This document shows, one piece after another, positions 12,972-25,127 of a stretch of 64,000 nt of DNA. This DNA is from Megamerina dolium. Its lineage: Eukaryota > Arthropoda > Insecta > Diptera > Megamerinidae. The notes below the pieces were generated by a model. It worked only from the letters and a program-made list of their open reading frames with translations, was not told where the DNA came from and made no database searches. Each line of letters starts with the position of its first letter. Within the stretch, counting starts at the first letter, position 1. The DNA is taken from contig OY978526.1 of NCBI GenBank assembly GCA_963854835.1, positions 66,626,765-66,690,764 on the forward strand, written 5' to 3'. The position numbers and the translations under genes were made by a program.

Positions 12972-13410
12972 GGAGAACTTTTATTATAATTTAATTAAAT
13001 TCTTTTTTAGTAGGAAGAGAGTCAATTTTATAAAAACATATTTTTTTATCTTAACATTTTCTATTTATATTTAAATTAAATTTTCCATTCACACGGCGAG
13101 TGTAAGTAAATAATGGTGGGAATTCGGGGATTACTCTAGTTTTCATTGTGAAAGCATTTACTATGTATACTAGGCACCATGGTGACATTTTTAAAGCAGA
13201 AGAATAAACACACAAAAACCAATAAATACACATGAGCTCACAAGTCATCATGCCGAAAGAGAGAGAGAGAGCAGTTCACATTCTTTAATTCACCATGATG
13301 TACTCGTATCATTATCAAAATTTACACTCTCTCTGTGAGAATATTTTTCTACGTAAGTGGGCAAGAATGGCAGAAGGAAAGAGTACACCCCGAATGAACA
13401 GCTATATTTT
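12970..13410. other. No gene seen
   Basis: Includes a short GA-repeat (13257-13272). No ORF of note. Confidence 0.5.
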
Positions 13411-14594
13411 TATACCCTGCTTAATGCAATATGCATGGTATATTCATTTCGGTCAGATGTTTGTGTCCACTTGAAGGAATCTCCGGAGATATAGACATGG
13501 ATATATATTCGTGATCAGCGTCGATTAAATTTTCGATTTAACGATGTCCGTCCGTCCGTCCGTCTGTCTGTCACCTGGCTGATTCGCACGATAACTTGAG
13601 TAAATATTGAGCCATTTCGATGAAATTTGGCATAAGTAATCTATGATCCAAGGGTACGGAGGGGATTGATATTGGGCATGATCGGTCAATAACCACGCCC
13701 ACACCAAGCATTCAAAGCGACTAACCTCGAAATTTTCAAAATCTTTAACTTGCTATAACTCACATAATATACCACTTGGGACAACAATATTTTGCACATA
13801 GAGTTATATTATACTACTACGCCTACTTTCTAGCGTAGCTCCCATACAAAGTGTCTGTACTTCTTTTAAATTGAAACTGCTGTAACTTCTACAATCTTCT
13901 GTCTAGAATAACCATAATTGACCCTTAGATTAACATGGCAGTGAGAAATAATATGGCAGAAAATCAATGTGCCACGCCCACTCCTTTTTGGGTCTCCCAT
14001 ACAAAGTTGCGGAAATTAAAAAAAATGTTATCGGTTATAACATGCAAACTATTCAGCGTAGAATAACGAGATTTAAGGTGTGGATTTGTATTGTACGAGC
14101 AACTAGGCTCACAGCTGTAACTTAGGCAATCTTATGTCTACAATAACCATAATTGACACTTAAATTAATATCGTAGTCGGAAATAATCTGGCGAAAAATC
14201 AGCGTACCACGCCCACTTCTTATTGGGGCTCCCATACAAAGTTGAGGAAATTAAACAAAAATGTTAACCACCATAACTTAGAAACTATTCAACGTAGGAC
14301 ACCAAATTTAAGGTGTGGATTAACATTGAAAAATTAATTGGATTTACTAGAAAGTGGTAAGCCACGCTCACTTTTTATATAGCTCCCATACTAAGCCTCG
14401 GAATTATCTTAAAATCCTTTTACTTCGTCAAAGTCAACCATATTGCGGGTGTAAATTAGTAGTATATGCAAAAATTGTTTCTCGAAAAGTGGAAATAAAA
14501 GAAAAGTTGGATATTCGAGTAAACTTTTTATATATAAATCTACATATGCAGGGTATAGTTTGGTCGGCCCCAGCCGACTGTAAGGAGATTTTTT
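13411..14594 (+). mobile_element. HINE copy 3, full length, shortest array (~1.18 kb)
   Basis: It begins TATACCCTGC and ends with the GTCGGC-CCCA-GCCGAC hairpin and GTAAGGAGATTTT. The GTCC tract (13547-13572) is much shorter than in copy 2. Only five ~150-bp internal repeats remain: the second repeat is shortened near 13800-13825, and a deletion at about 14115 joins GGCTCACAG directly to CTGTAACTTAGG, removing roughly one unit. Confidence 0.9.
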
Positions 14595-14753
14595 GGTTTG
14601 AGTTTGACAGTCAACTGTTCGTATGGTGACGTCATAAAGGAAAAGAAAATTAGCCACAAAGAGCAAATAGGTTTTTATAATTGGTGCATTTGCATAGTAC
14701 GCTGTTACTTAAAACAATTTTGGCTGACAAAAGTTGATTTTTATAAATGAAGC

Positions 14754-14999
14754 GTGAAGTTCAACAAATCGTTATTAAAGAAGTATTTTTCCTGTCCATG
14801 TGTTGTGGTTTTGGCAAAAAAATGGGTTGGGGTCTATCGGTGTACAAGTCCTTTCAACCACAAAAATAGTGTGATTTGCAAGGACTATTTCATAAATGGT
14901 GATTTTATAAACCTCAATCAATATGAAATGTTCTTCCGGGCGAGGATGTTCTTCAAGGTTAGATCAAGATCAAGATTAAATAAATTTGTTGTTGCATAA
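14754..14999 (+). pseudogene. Possible THAP-domain remnant
   Basis: The frame contains SxICKDYFINGDF followed by NQYEM and a basic segment. The later half of THAP domains has the form ICSxHFxxxDF, then a conserved hydrophobic-Glu region and a basic LK segment. An earlier CPC pair in the same frame could be the remains of the first zinc ligands. THAP domains bind DNA in P-element transposases and cellular regulators. There is no ATG in frame at the start (the frame opens at GTG), so it is probably a fragment. It lies just after HINE copy 3. This rests on motif resemblance only. Confidence 0.3.
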
Positions 15000-15000
15000 A

Positions 15001-15325
15001 GTTAGTAAAAAATAGTATTGCTATTATTATTCATATAATCTAGTGATTCATATTAGGGTTGATTCGTATTGTAATAAATGTTAACAAAATAAAAAAAGGA
15101 ACATAATATTATTTAAATTATATTTGCACACTTTGTGCACGAAAATTTAAATTTATCAAGCTGCAAGTACTTGCATATTCTATATTTACTAATTAATAGA
15201 CATATTTGCAAAAGGTTTTAATCAGATAAAAATCACATGTGGCTCCCACATAAACTGATTCTTTCGTGTGCATGTTTTCACATGAAACGAAAATATATTT
15301 CCTAATAAATTGAAAAGTTAAAAAT
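15001..15325. other. No gene seen
   Basis: AT-rich spacer. Confidence 0.5.
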
Positions 15326-15329
15326 AGGG

Positions 15330-15560
15330 TAGGTTAGGTTAGGTTATTGTGGCAGCCCTCTGTCTAAGAGGACACACATAAGCCAGAAAGGCCCATTGTG
15401 ATACCACCGAGCTTCTATTGCATAACTGCTGTATGTGTTAAATTTGGACATCATTTTTCATAACAAATTGTTACTGCCGAAAGAATTGCTGCCTAGGATT
15501 GACAGTATACCGATTAAGAAGGCCAACACACTAGCTAAAATGGTGTGAATCGGATGAAAA
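15330..15560 (-). mobile_element. SINE-like element with (TAACC)n tail, minus strand
   Basis: On the plus strand it starts with GGTAGGTTAGGTTAGGTTA (the tail, inverted), then a GGCAGCCCTCTGTCTAAGAGG segment. Next comes a part resembling the tRNA-SINE body: GAGCTTCT...TGTTAAATTTGGACA, ACAAATTGTTACTGCCGAAAG and AAGGCCAACACACTA. A second copy with the same body-to-tail junction lies at 51888-52095 in the other orientation. It looks like a SINE subfamily with a different 3' end. Confidence 0.6.
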
Positions 15561-16090
15561 TCACGGCCACCTCCCGTCTAAGGTTTAATTTCAATTTTAA
15601 AATCATTTATCATAAAAATCATTCATCATTTATATAACTATGGATCTAAAAGTTCTTTCGTATTTGATAAAAAATCTATTAAAATTCATTATTTCGTTGA
15701 GTAGATCCTCTATGAAGTCGAGAGTTATAATGTGCAATGTGATAGAAATAGATAAGATCATTATTTAGAACGCAAGATAAATATTTTCTTTTGTTCATTG
15801 TGATTATTTGGTTTGGATTATTTTCACCAAAAAGCAACTAAGTGATTAGTACAAATACTAACTGTCCGCATTTGTTTTTGTTTCCCCATAGCGGTGTTTT
15901 TTGTGTTATTCGATTTCATCAAGATTTTTACATGTTATATGAAACTAGGGATGTTAGCGGTTGTTTTTCGCTTTTTTATAAAAATAAAATCTAATTTTAA
16001 TTTAATGATATAATATATTTTATATGATAAATTAATTATATTAAGTAAATGACTTATTTCATTATACAAACTTGTATAAACATAAAAATT
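15561..16090. other. No gene seen
   Basis: AT-rich, upstream of the ZAD-like gene. No promoter element can be assigned with confidence. Confidence 0.4.
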
Positions 16091-16881
16091 ATGGAAGGTG
16101 CTTTCGGAGAGAGTAGTTGGGAATGCGGTTTGCGGTGCAGAATATGCCTTGGTATACATCCACGTATTTTTCTTATACAAGGAGAATTTGAGGAAAAAGT
16201 TAAATTCTTCTGCAATACACACGTAAGTAATCTATTCGCTATTGCAAAAATATGCAAAATGTAGCAGGTACTATTCAATATGCATAGCAATAATTAATAC
16301 AATGGAATCACATGTAAGTAAAGTATATATGTAGTGTCTCAAGAAAAAAAAAATAAAAAAAGAGGCATCACGCCTGTCAGGAATAACGCGAATGATTCTC
16401 CTGTACAAGCTTTTTATAAATGTGGAAATGCTTTAGAGTATTCATTTCTTGTTTCTATACTGTCCGCTTTATTTTCCATGCTATCAGTCGTACTAATGTA
16501 TTGTTCCCTCTTTAGAACATTATTCGTTCTGACTTCATGTATGTAATATGTGAATATTGTTCAGCTTTGACGGAAATATACTGTCAAAAGGAAAATTTTA
16601 TGTTTGAGTTAATACGTCGTTTGGAGGTAGCAGCAAGTGAGGTAAGATAAACAAAATGGAAAATATACTAGTACTATATTACAATTGAAAATGATGGTTT
16701 TTTGCTTTCAATTAGCGCGAAGCAGAAGAGGCTGCAACAAATCGAAAATAGTCGATCTGCAGATGACTATTCCGTCAGCAGAGTGATTGCAGCGAACGAA
16801 TTCAAAAACAAATTGCATACATTTTACAAAGAAAGATTAAAATCGACAATACTATCAGCAACATCTTATACAAGTTTATAA
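16091..16881 (+). CDS. Candidate three-exon gene for a small ZAD-like zinc-binding protein
   Basis: Exons as read: 16091-16222, 16516-16641 and 16726-16881, giving about 137 residues. Exon 1 ends CACAC|GTAAGT. Exon 2 follows CCCTCTTTAG and ends GTGAG|GTAAGA. Both junctions are phase 0, and each exon is open throughout. Residues 15-20 read RCRICL and residues 54-59 VICEYC, the two C-x2-C pairs of the ZAD (zinc-finger-associated) domain, a protein-interaction fold typical of insect transcription factors; FELIRRLE then suggests a helix. Exon 3 is open to TAA if splicing uses the CAG ending at 16725; the upstream TTAG (16715) would instead give 11 residues and a TAG at 16749. An AATAAA lies at 16926. 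No C2H2 fingers follow, which is unusual. Upstream exons are possible. The fold call is by motif; expression is unknown. Confidence 0.55.
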
Positions 16882-16930
16882 AGCGTCCAAATAATATGTT
16901 TAAGCCATATGTATATATGTATATAAATAA

Positions 16931-17034
<104 letters not shown>

Positions 17035-17155
17035 GTTTTGCTGCAGCTAGTCTCTATGTATATTGTACGTATACTCGTATGTACTTATTCTGTATTTTAA
17101 TGAATATTTTAAATGATTTTGAATGTATTAACGTTTTGAAATATTTAAATTAAGA

Positions 17156-17713
<558 letters not shown>

Positions 17714-17997
17714 CGTACTGAATATTGATAAATAGATATATAATTTTGCCTATCCAACGAAAGATTTGAGAATTCGCATAATCGAATGAAAAACATGACT
17801 ACCTATCAAAAAAATGAACATCTGCGAATTAATCTTTTTAGACATTTTGCATGGAAACATTAGAATATCGAACAGAAATTTGTTACAAGTGGTTGTTTTA
17901 ATGAAAGAAAATAAGTATGTTTGATGATAGACATTATCTAATGAAAAGGATGAATACCTCCCATAGAAAAGCATATTTGTGGAGCAAGGTTTTTTAA

Positions 17998-18866
17998 GGG
18001 GGTCTTCTACCTTGTGGCTTCATTTTTGACACTGTTTTTTGAATATTAATTATAGGAAAACTAAAAACGCAATCGAGGTGCGGTTTGTTGCATTCAACTT
18101 GTTTATTTAAATACATTTAACACTAATTTTACTGAAAATTTACTGTCTTCGATTTGACCGTGACTTGGACTTGAAGTGTCCCTTGCAAAAAATGCATACC
18201 CAAATGGTTGACACGATTTAGCTCATGAAAATCGTCTGAAACCAAAAAACCAAAATGATTTAATTTTTTTATCACCTTGGCTATCGTTTGACAGATGGCA
18301 TTTTCAAAACTTGAAAATTTCGCAGAACAGGCAACTTTAAAAAAAAATTTTTTTTTTTTAATGTTTTCGGGGTTAAAAACATCTGTAAAAATTGTTTAAA
18401 TAAAAAAAATCTAAAAAGTATCTGTCAGACGATAGCCACATGTTTTTCACAAATTTTGATATATAATTTCAATCAATCAATCAATTAGTTTTCGAGATAT
18501 CATGTTAACCAGTTACAAAAACGCAACTTTTGGGAAATTGCATTTAAAGATATTCATGTATATAACAAGCGGGATGTTTCCGACGTTAAATTTTCTTTCA
18601 AACTGAATGGACCGAAAATTTTATCATGCATAACAGAGATTACATAGATACAGATACATCAGGTATTCGATAGAACGTTAGATAACTTTAGAAAAACGCG
18701 ATGGGCCAGCTTTTAGGTGGTCGCGAAGAGCGCTGCGATAAGAGCACGCGTAACTGTCTTCGACGGCTCGGAAAAACTCGAAATAATAAGATTTCAGTTA
18801 TATCCTTTTAAGGGTATATTCCTAACACCTTCTGGGTTTTTTGAACCAACAAGGTAGAAGGCCCCC
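17998..18866. mobile_element. Non-autonomous piggyBac-like element (869 bp, TTAA target duplication)
   Basis: Both ends are flanked by TTAA (17994-17997 and 18867-18870), the exact target duplication of piggyBac transposons. The termini are inverted repeats: GGGGGTCTTCTACCTTG on the left against GGGGGCCTTCTACCTTG (complement) on the right, one mismatch in 17, with a looser match beyond. Internally GGCTATCGTTTGACAGA (18283 on) and its near complement TCTGTCAGACGATAGCC (18420-18436) form subterminal inverted repeats. There is no transposase ORF, so movement would need an enzyme supplied in trans. It sits within one unit of the 152-bp array. The superfamily call rests on TTAA and the TIRs alone. 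Confidence 0.75.
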
Positions 18867-19091
18867 TTAACATTTCGTACGTAAATTGTGAAGTTATCCA
18901 GCTAAAACTTAGTAGATTAGAATATCTTTATGAATAAATAACTGCGTTCAACGGTAGATGTTATCAAATGAAAACGACGCATGCCTTCCATGCAAGAATG
19001 TAAAGTTATGTGAAGTTATATTTGCAACCCAACATATATAACTATTTGAAAAGGGGGGTTAATCGAACAAACATCATGCATACCTCCCATA

Positions 19092-19421
19092 AAAAATAAA
19101 TGTGTGGCACTTAAAGTCCCGAAAGGCTCTTTGGCCGAGCTTCTCCTCCATTACTGGTGTGCGTGTTAAATTTTTGGACAGTATTAGAGGGACCTACTTA
19201 TTTGAGTCGGTTCCAACGGCAGACCTCTTGCTGCATCACTTTTTCTAAGCTTTGTCACAGTGTTCTTTTAGAAGCTTTTTCATAGCAAATTGTTACTGCC
19301 GGAAGAATTGCCGATTGCTTGCCCACAGGTGGGTACCGTTCGAAAGAAAAACCTTTTCGATATTAAATTTGTTATACTTCAGCCGGGGATTGAATCACGA
19401 CCTACAGATCTACGGTACCCA
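19092..19421 (-). mobile_element. tRNA-derived SINE with 13-bp target duplication
   Basis: Minus-strand copy of the SINE family seen at 54951-55325. The head, read in complement, has lost part of its 5' tRNA-like region but keeps the GTAGGTCGTGATTCAATCCCCGG box-B region. The tail is AATAAA-rich at the low-coordinate end. CATACCTCCCATA flanks it on both sides (19079-19091 and 19422-19434), a perfect 13-bp duplication of target DNA in the 152-bp array. Confidence 0.85.
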
Positions 19422-19690
19422 CATACCTCCCATACAAAAGCATATTTACGAATGAAAGTTTTGAAATATTTTGCATGCCAATACAGGATTATTAAATTAA
19501 AACTTGTTGTATGAGGTTGTTTTTACTCCATAATAGATATACTTAAAAAGCGAGTTAATCGAAAGGAAATTACATCTGTCACTCATACGAAATAAGAGTT
19601 TTCAAACATATATATTTGAAAAAGGAGTTTTTCGAAAGAGAACTACATGTACCACTCACACAAAAGTATATTTCCGAGCGAAGTTTCTCA

Positions 19691-22255
19691 AACGTTTTCG
19701 AAAATTTATTTTGTTTTATTGAATGTTGCTGTAGCATTTTTTATCCTGAAACAGATGCTTTGAATGTAAAAGATTTGTTGCAAACGAACTATTCACAAAA
19801 TGCTCAAAAATGACTAGTCACCAAACAGAGCTGACATTCTTCATACAACTGATTTTGAAACATTATTCTTATCTGTTTGGATATGATACACATATAATGT
19901 ATCTAAATACTGGGCAACAATGTTGCAAATTAAATGAATGGGTTTTAAAATCAAACAATGTAAATACTTGTAACGTTGATATCATAACCGAAAAAAGCAA
20001 AGGTAAAAATCAACTGTAAAGTTGCTACACGCAACATAAACATAAACCTTAAACACACACACACACAATCATAAATGTATAAGTAAGTACAAGTACGATA
20101 ATGCTTTTGATACAGAGAGTAATCGACATATGGTTTAAAGGTAGCAAAAGCTAACGAAACAACACAACATCTAATCGATAAATGATTCTTATACCAGCAG
20201 CATCAGCATCAGCAGCAGCTAACTTGGTTGATTAGTTACGGCCCCCGCATTTTACAGTTTTATGACAACTTCACAATGTTGTTGCCAGTATTATAAATGG
20301 TATTTTATTCTTTTTTATTATGGGTTTTGTTATTCTCAATGTGTTTGCTTTTTGGCAATAGATTTTTCTTGACTTTGAGCTGCACATTATACAGATAATT
20401 GGAAGCTTGTCTTAATGTAGCAATTTCCTCGGAAGTCTCATTTTGTTGCATACAAAAAGCCTGTTTTCAGTTTGCATATGTAAGGTACATACAAATGCAA
20501 TATGCATATAAATATATACTTTGAAGTACGTTCGTTTGTCATATGTAAATAATATTTACACTGCGCAACATTTCATTAGTCTCACTTAAAATGTTGCTTT
20601 AAACTGGTTTTATATACATGTTTTCTTCCATGAATTGTGAAATTAATTTGTGGGAACTACATCAGTTTAATATAAGGGCCAAATTCACAGCCTTTGACTA
20701 AGCCATTTGTAAACTAAGGAGTTGACTAAGGTTTAACTAATGCGTAGTATTCAAAGTGCTCTGATTAACCAAAGTCTCGAGAGCACCTCAACTAAGGTTA
20801 ATTGACTGCAGAGCAGTGCAACTCTATATGTATAAGTTATGATGTATAGCAGAGGAGAGTTTGACTGATTGGATGTCGGCCATTGCGAATGTTGCACACG
20901 ACCCCTGAAGTTGAAAAAAAAAATAAATAAATTTTCTTATAATTTAACCACAGAGTTATAATATTTATCCCACATATATGTAACGTCTATCGGAACTGCT
21001 TTGCTAGATTATTGATGAAAATTTATAAAATTCGCTCTCTGTAGTCGCACTGGTCACCGCTGGGGTTATAAAATGTATGACCAACTGCCATTAAGTTTGT
21101 TTCTTCAACAGTTTTTCAAAGCATGCCTACCCTCCATCTGAATAAACCACAACATCTAGGTGACCTTAAAGGATCAAAATGAATTACGATGCGTCTACGC
21201 GTGGAAGAGTTTAATAAATTGCTTCCACACGTTTCTTGAAACAAATTTACTAATGAAGTAGCCGGTTACCGGAAAGATTTTCTTAGATTTTCATTTACTT
21301 AAACTAAAGTTATTTGATTCATTGACATTCATAAAAAAACATACACATCTAGTATATATATTTATGTATTTATGTATACTCAAATGCAGTTCATTCATAA
21401 TTTAAATAACAACAACAATAATAATAACGAGCAAATTATGAATGAGTCTGCCCACACCACTTTGTAGTACACAAACACACATAAACACAGCAAATGCAAA
21501 ATAAAATAAAACAAGTCAAAAGCATAAAAGAAGTGCTTAATACATGCTGTTATTTTTGTTTTTACAAAAACGGATGCAGTTGCGATGGTAGTATTGGCAT
21601 TGGTGATGGTGGTGGTGGTGGTATAGTTGGTAAAATTCATAATACTTAGCAGCGCAAAATTGAATTAACATTTATTATATAAATGCAAACTGAGAAAACA
21701 TTGACGGGCGCTCCCATTCATTAATTTTGTGCACATGCAACCTCGAAGCTATGTATTTATAAGCCACTTCAAGCTGCTTTTTCGCATACGCAACATATCC
21801 CCAAATATAAATACCTGGGTGGAAATTAATAGTAGGTGACATTGTCATCATTGTTTTGAGTATTTTTTAAAAGACAACGCCAAATGGAATGATGCGAATT
21901 GAAAAGAAATTATAAAAATCAAATTTGTTGACCATTTTTCAAAACACAAAAATACATAGTTCAGAGGCTAACATTGTTCTTTCCAATAATGTGATGAAAT
22001 TTTTAAAGAATATTGTTAAGACTTTTTTAATAAATAAAAAATAAACAAAACGCTGCGCACACTTATCCATGTAGTCGTTTCAAACGTAAAATGAAAAATA
22101 CACTTCAAAATTCAGATTTTGCCGAAATATTATTTGTAAATATATTGCTTATCTTATCATTATGTATGGAATTCAATTAATCAATTAAACTTGGAAAACA
22201 TATTAAATTCATTTCACTTTAATTCATTCAATTTCATTAAAATATTAATTTTGTT
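19691..22255. other. No gene seen
   Basis: Contains a CAG/CAT-rich patch (20200-20218), small imperfect repeats of TAAGGTTxAACTAA type near 20728 and 20793, and a GGTGGTGGT tract near 21608. I recognise no gene or element. Confidence 0.4.
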
Positions 22256-22259
22256 GGAA

Positions 22260-22800
22260 GGGTGGAGATGGCAGGTTAGTACATTTGGAGGAAATCTTTT
22301 AGCAAAAGCATTTAAGGGTATCAATTATATCGCTCTACCGCTCTAGAAGCGATATATGGACAATCATGATGTTATTTGTTCATTTTTTACGTCAATTTTG
22401 TATGGGAACCCCTCTAATGGGCAGAGATAGGGGCTAAGTACGTTAAAAAATTATATATGTTAAATAGTAAAAATAAATGTCGGTAGGTATAATTAATACT
22501 TCTAGGAGCGCTATAGGAGCGGGGCGACTAAAATTCATAAAAAAGGAACAATTTTGCAATTTTGCAGAGGAGTCTCTTTGTGGAATGGAGATAGGGGGAA
22601 AGTAAGTTTCGCAAAAATGTTAAGCAGTGAAAATAAATGGGAACCTGCCATACAATTTGCTCTTCTTGGAGTACTCTGGAAGCGGACAGAGGGAACTTTG
22701 TATAAAAAAAACGTAAATTTTGTAGGAGAGCACTTCTAAGAGGTAATAATAGGGGTAAGTATGGTCACAAATAGTATGGAATTGTCGTTTTACCCTTCAA
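22260..22800 (+). repeat. Interspersed repeat 'G' (GGGGTGGAGATAGGGGGTAAGTATG family)
   Basis: Three to four imperfect units of ~150 bp share GGxxGAGATAGGGG, a (G)TAAGTA core, GTAAAAATAAATGG and TTTTGTATGGGA phrases. Similar sequence in either orientation occurs at 41480-41870, 45640-46080, 49860-50045, 52190-52500, 53030-53220 and 54575-54940. No coding capacity. The class is unknown. Confidence 0.6.
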
Positions 22801-23535
22801 GGGTTGGCTCTGTTTATTTGAATAAATGTTTCAACTTTCATCATTGATTTCGAGGTTATCGAGTTTACCGACGATAAGCGAACTAATACTAACACCAACA
22901 GCGACTCCAAATACCTTTATAAATGGGTAAGACTTTTTAATGTGTGTAGTATCAACGCATTTCCAACTGGTCATACGGAAAAGTGTACAAAGAGATGCAC
23001 ACAAACACATTGAAATACATTTGACTATTACTACAGCAATAACAGCAATAACTAATTGCTTATTGCAAACATCGATCAAGTCAATGAAACACGTCGCAAG
23101 TATGTATATAGTGTGCAAGTTGTGTGCCAGCATTGAATTTATCGAATTGACCAAATTTTATTCATTGCAGTTATATCAAATTTTATTGACTGCTTATGTA
23201 AATTTGTAAATTTTTCGATTATTATTATTGTATTATATGGTGGTTAATCTTAAATACAATTTATGTCATTTCATGTCAAATGTTGGTGCATGCAACATTA
23301 TATATTGTATATTTCGAATATTTATTTGATTAAAAAAATATAAACAAAAACATTTCAATACATGTTGTCAACAGTAATATATCGCGCTTATAATAATAGA
23401 CATATTTGTTTGCCTGTTTGTCTATTTGTAGTTGAATTTGTTATTATTGGTCATGCAACACCACATACAATTTTTAATATTAGGAATATGCCTCTAATAT
23501 GTATATATTGAATTATTATATATTGAATTATTGAA
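22801..23535. other. No gene seen
   Basis: Two overlapping open frames on opposite strands (22831-23209) show no domain. I do not support either as a gene. Confidence 0.4.
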
Positions 23536-23538
23536 TTG

Positions 23539-23539
<1 letters not shown>

Positions 23540-23633
<94 letters not shown>

Positions 23634-23665
23634 TGAATTATATATATATATATATGTATATATAA
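23540..23665. repeat. (TA)n microsatellite with ATTATATATTGAATTA interruptions
   Basis: TA arrays separated by repeated TATATTGAATTA phrases. They abut the SINE at 23666. Confidence 0.95.
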
Positions 23666-24029
23666 AAAAAAAAAAAATAAATATGTGGCACTTAAAGCCC
23701 CAAAGGACTCATTGGCCGAGCTTCTCTTCCATTACTGTTGTGCGTCTTAAATTTGGACAGTATTAGAAGGGACCTACTTATTTTAGCCGGTTCCGAACGG
23801 CAGAACACTTGTGACATCACTTTTTCTGAGCTTTGTCACAGAGTTCTTTAAGAAGCTTTTTCATGGCAAGTTGTTACTGTCGGAAGAATTGCCAATTGCT
23901 TGCCGACAGGTGGGTACCATTCGAAAGAAAAATCTTTTCGATATTAAATTTGTTATGCATCAGCCGGGGATTGAACCCACGACCTACAGATCAGAAGGCG
24001 AACACACTAACCACTGAGCTACGGCACCA

Positions 24030-24031
<2 letters not shown>
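23666..24031 (-). mobile_element. tRNA-derived SINE, full length, between TA arrays
   Basis: In complement the head reads GGTGCCGTAGCTCAGTGGTTAGTGTGTTCGCC, with box B GGGTTCAATCCCC. The body ends GCCACATATTTATT with a poly(T/A) tail. The TA arrays on both sides hide the target duplication; insertion into a TA array is the simplest reading. Confidence 0.88.

Positions 24032-24076
<45 letters not shown>
24032..24076. repeat. (TA)n microsatellite
   Basis: TA units directly next to the SINE head. Confidence 0.95.
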
Positions 24077-24079
<3 letters not shown>

Positions 24080-25114
24080 AATAGTGAGTATATATGTTCA
24101 TATGTCTATAGAATGAAGTGCATGTGTTAATGTTTATCAAATAGTTGTATGAACTACATAAATTGTGTGGAGGAGTTAAATAGGCCATGGTGTGATGTAC
24201 AATTATTTAAAAGTGAACATGTCATATATTTAACTTTACATAGAGATAAAATCATATTCTATTAAAATCTCATGGTTATTGAGTGTTTTTGTATGTTAAA
24301 TTTCTAAAATAAATTCAAAAAATATTATTTCTTCATTCATAAAGGTCGATATTGTTATGATGCATTATTAACTATGAAAATTCAAGGTATACTTACTGTT
24401 GTATGTGTAGGTATGATAAGTACTCATAATTTGAAATTATTTTTAGAATCTGTCATATTCGTAAATGTTATCAAATTGCTTATCAAGAAATAAAAAATGT
24501 TTGGGATCGAATTTAGGAATCAACATTTACTGTAAAAAGTGAATGCATCATGTATTTGGAATATTAATAATAACACGTTTAACATTGATTAGATTTGATA
24601 TTTTCATTTAGTAAATGTTTTCTTGGAATCAGCCATTTTCTGTCATTTCACATAGATATCAAACTGTCGTAGAGCCGTTGACGATTTGTGTTGATCTTGA
24701 CGGCCTTTCATTTCAAGGTAAAAGTCGTTAAAAAGAAAAATAACTCCTACCGGATAGTCACTTTGATATTCTAGAATTTCTGAAGAGAAAGCATTTTCAT
24801 AAAAGTCGAGATATTTAGAAACAAATTTGTTGATCCTGCACCACTTGACAATGTAGCGTCACGAAGTCGTCATTATAAATGAATTTTTTAACCAAAACTT
24901 TATGCAAATATCTTCGAAAAATTATTGTATCGTTTTGCTTGTCATAGAACTGCAACTTTTATTTCGAGTAACTGGTTTTGACTTTATTGAATACATAAGA
25001 ACGAATTAGCTGAAGAAACTTAAAGTAATTCCACAAATGATTTCAAAAGCGCATAGACGACTGGCTCATTTTGCAGAAGACTCATTACGTTTGATGGAAT
25101 TTTTAATGTTTTGT
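24077..25114. other. No gene seen; possible decayed coding sequence at 24660-25110
   Basis: The part at 24660-25110 is less AT-biased than its surroundings, and its minus strand has short open pieces in several frames. I cannot assign them to a family. Confidence 0.3.
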
Positions 25115-25127
25115 ATTCTACTTGATC

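Larger units (their letters stand above)
17755..19690. repeat. ~152-bp tandem array, interrupted by two insertions
   Basis: Units share a phrase like AATCGAATGAAAA...CTACCTCCCATACAAAAGCAT followed by GAAGTT and AGCTAAAACTT. Landmarks occur near 17800, 17955, 18980, 19081/19425, 19577 and 19650. Removing the 869-bp element (17998-18866, plus one TTAA) makes 17955 and 18980 lie 152 bp apart. Removing the SINE at 19092-19421 rejoins a split unit. Related arrays lie at 30720-30991, 59800-60620 and 62940-63500. Confidence 0.7.

Noticed and set aside
20690..20810. Imperfect TAAGGTTAACTAA repeats as a possible transposon end
   Set aside because: No partner end or target duplication found.
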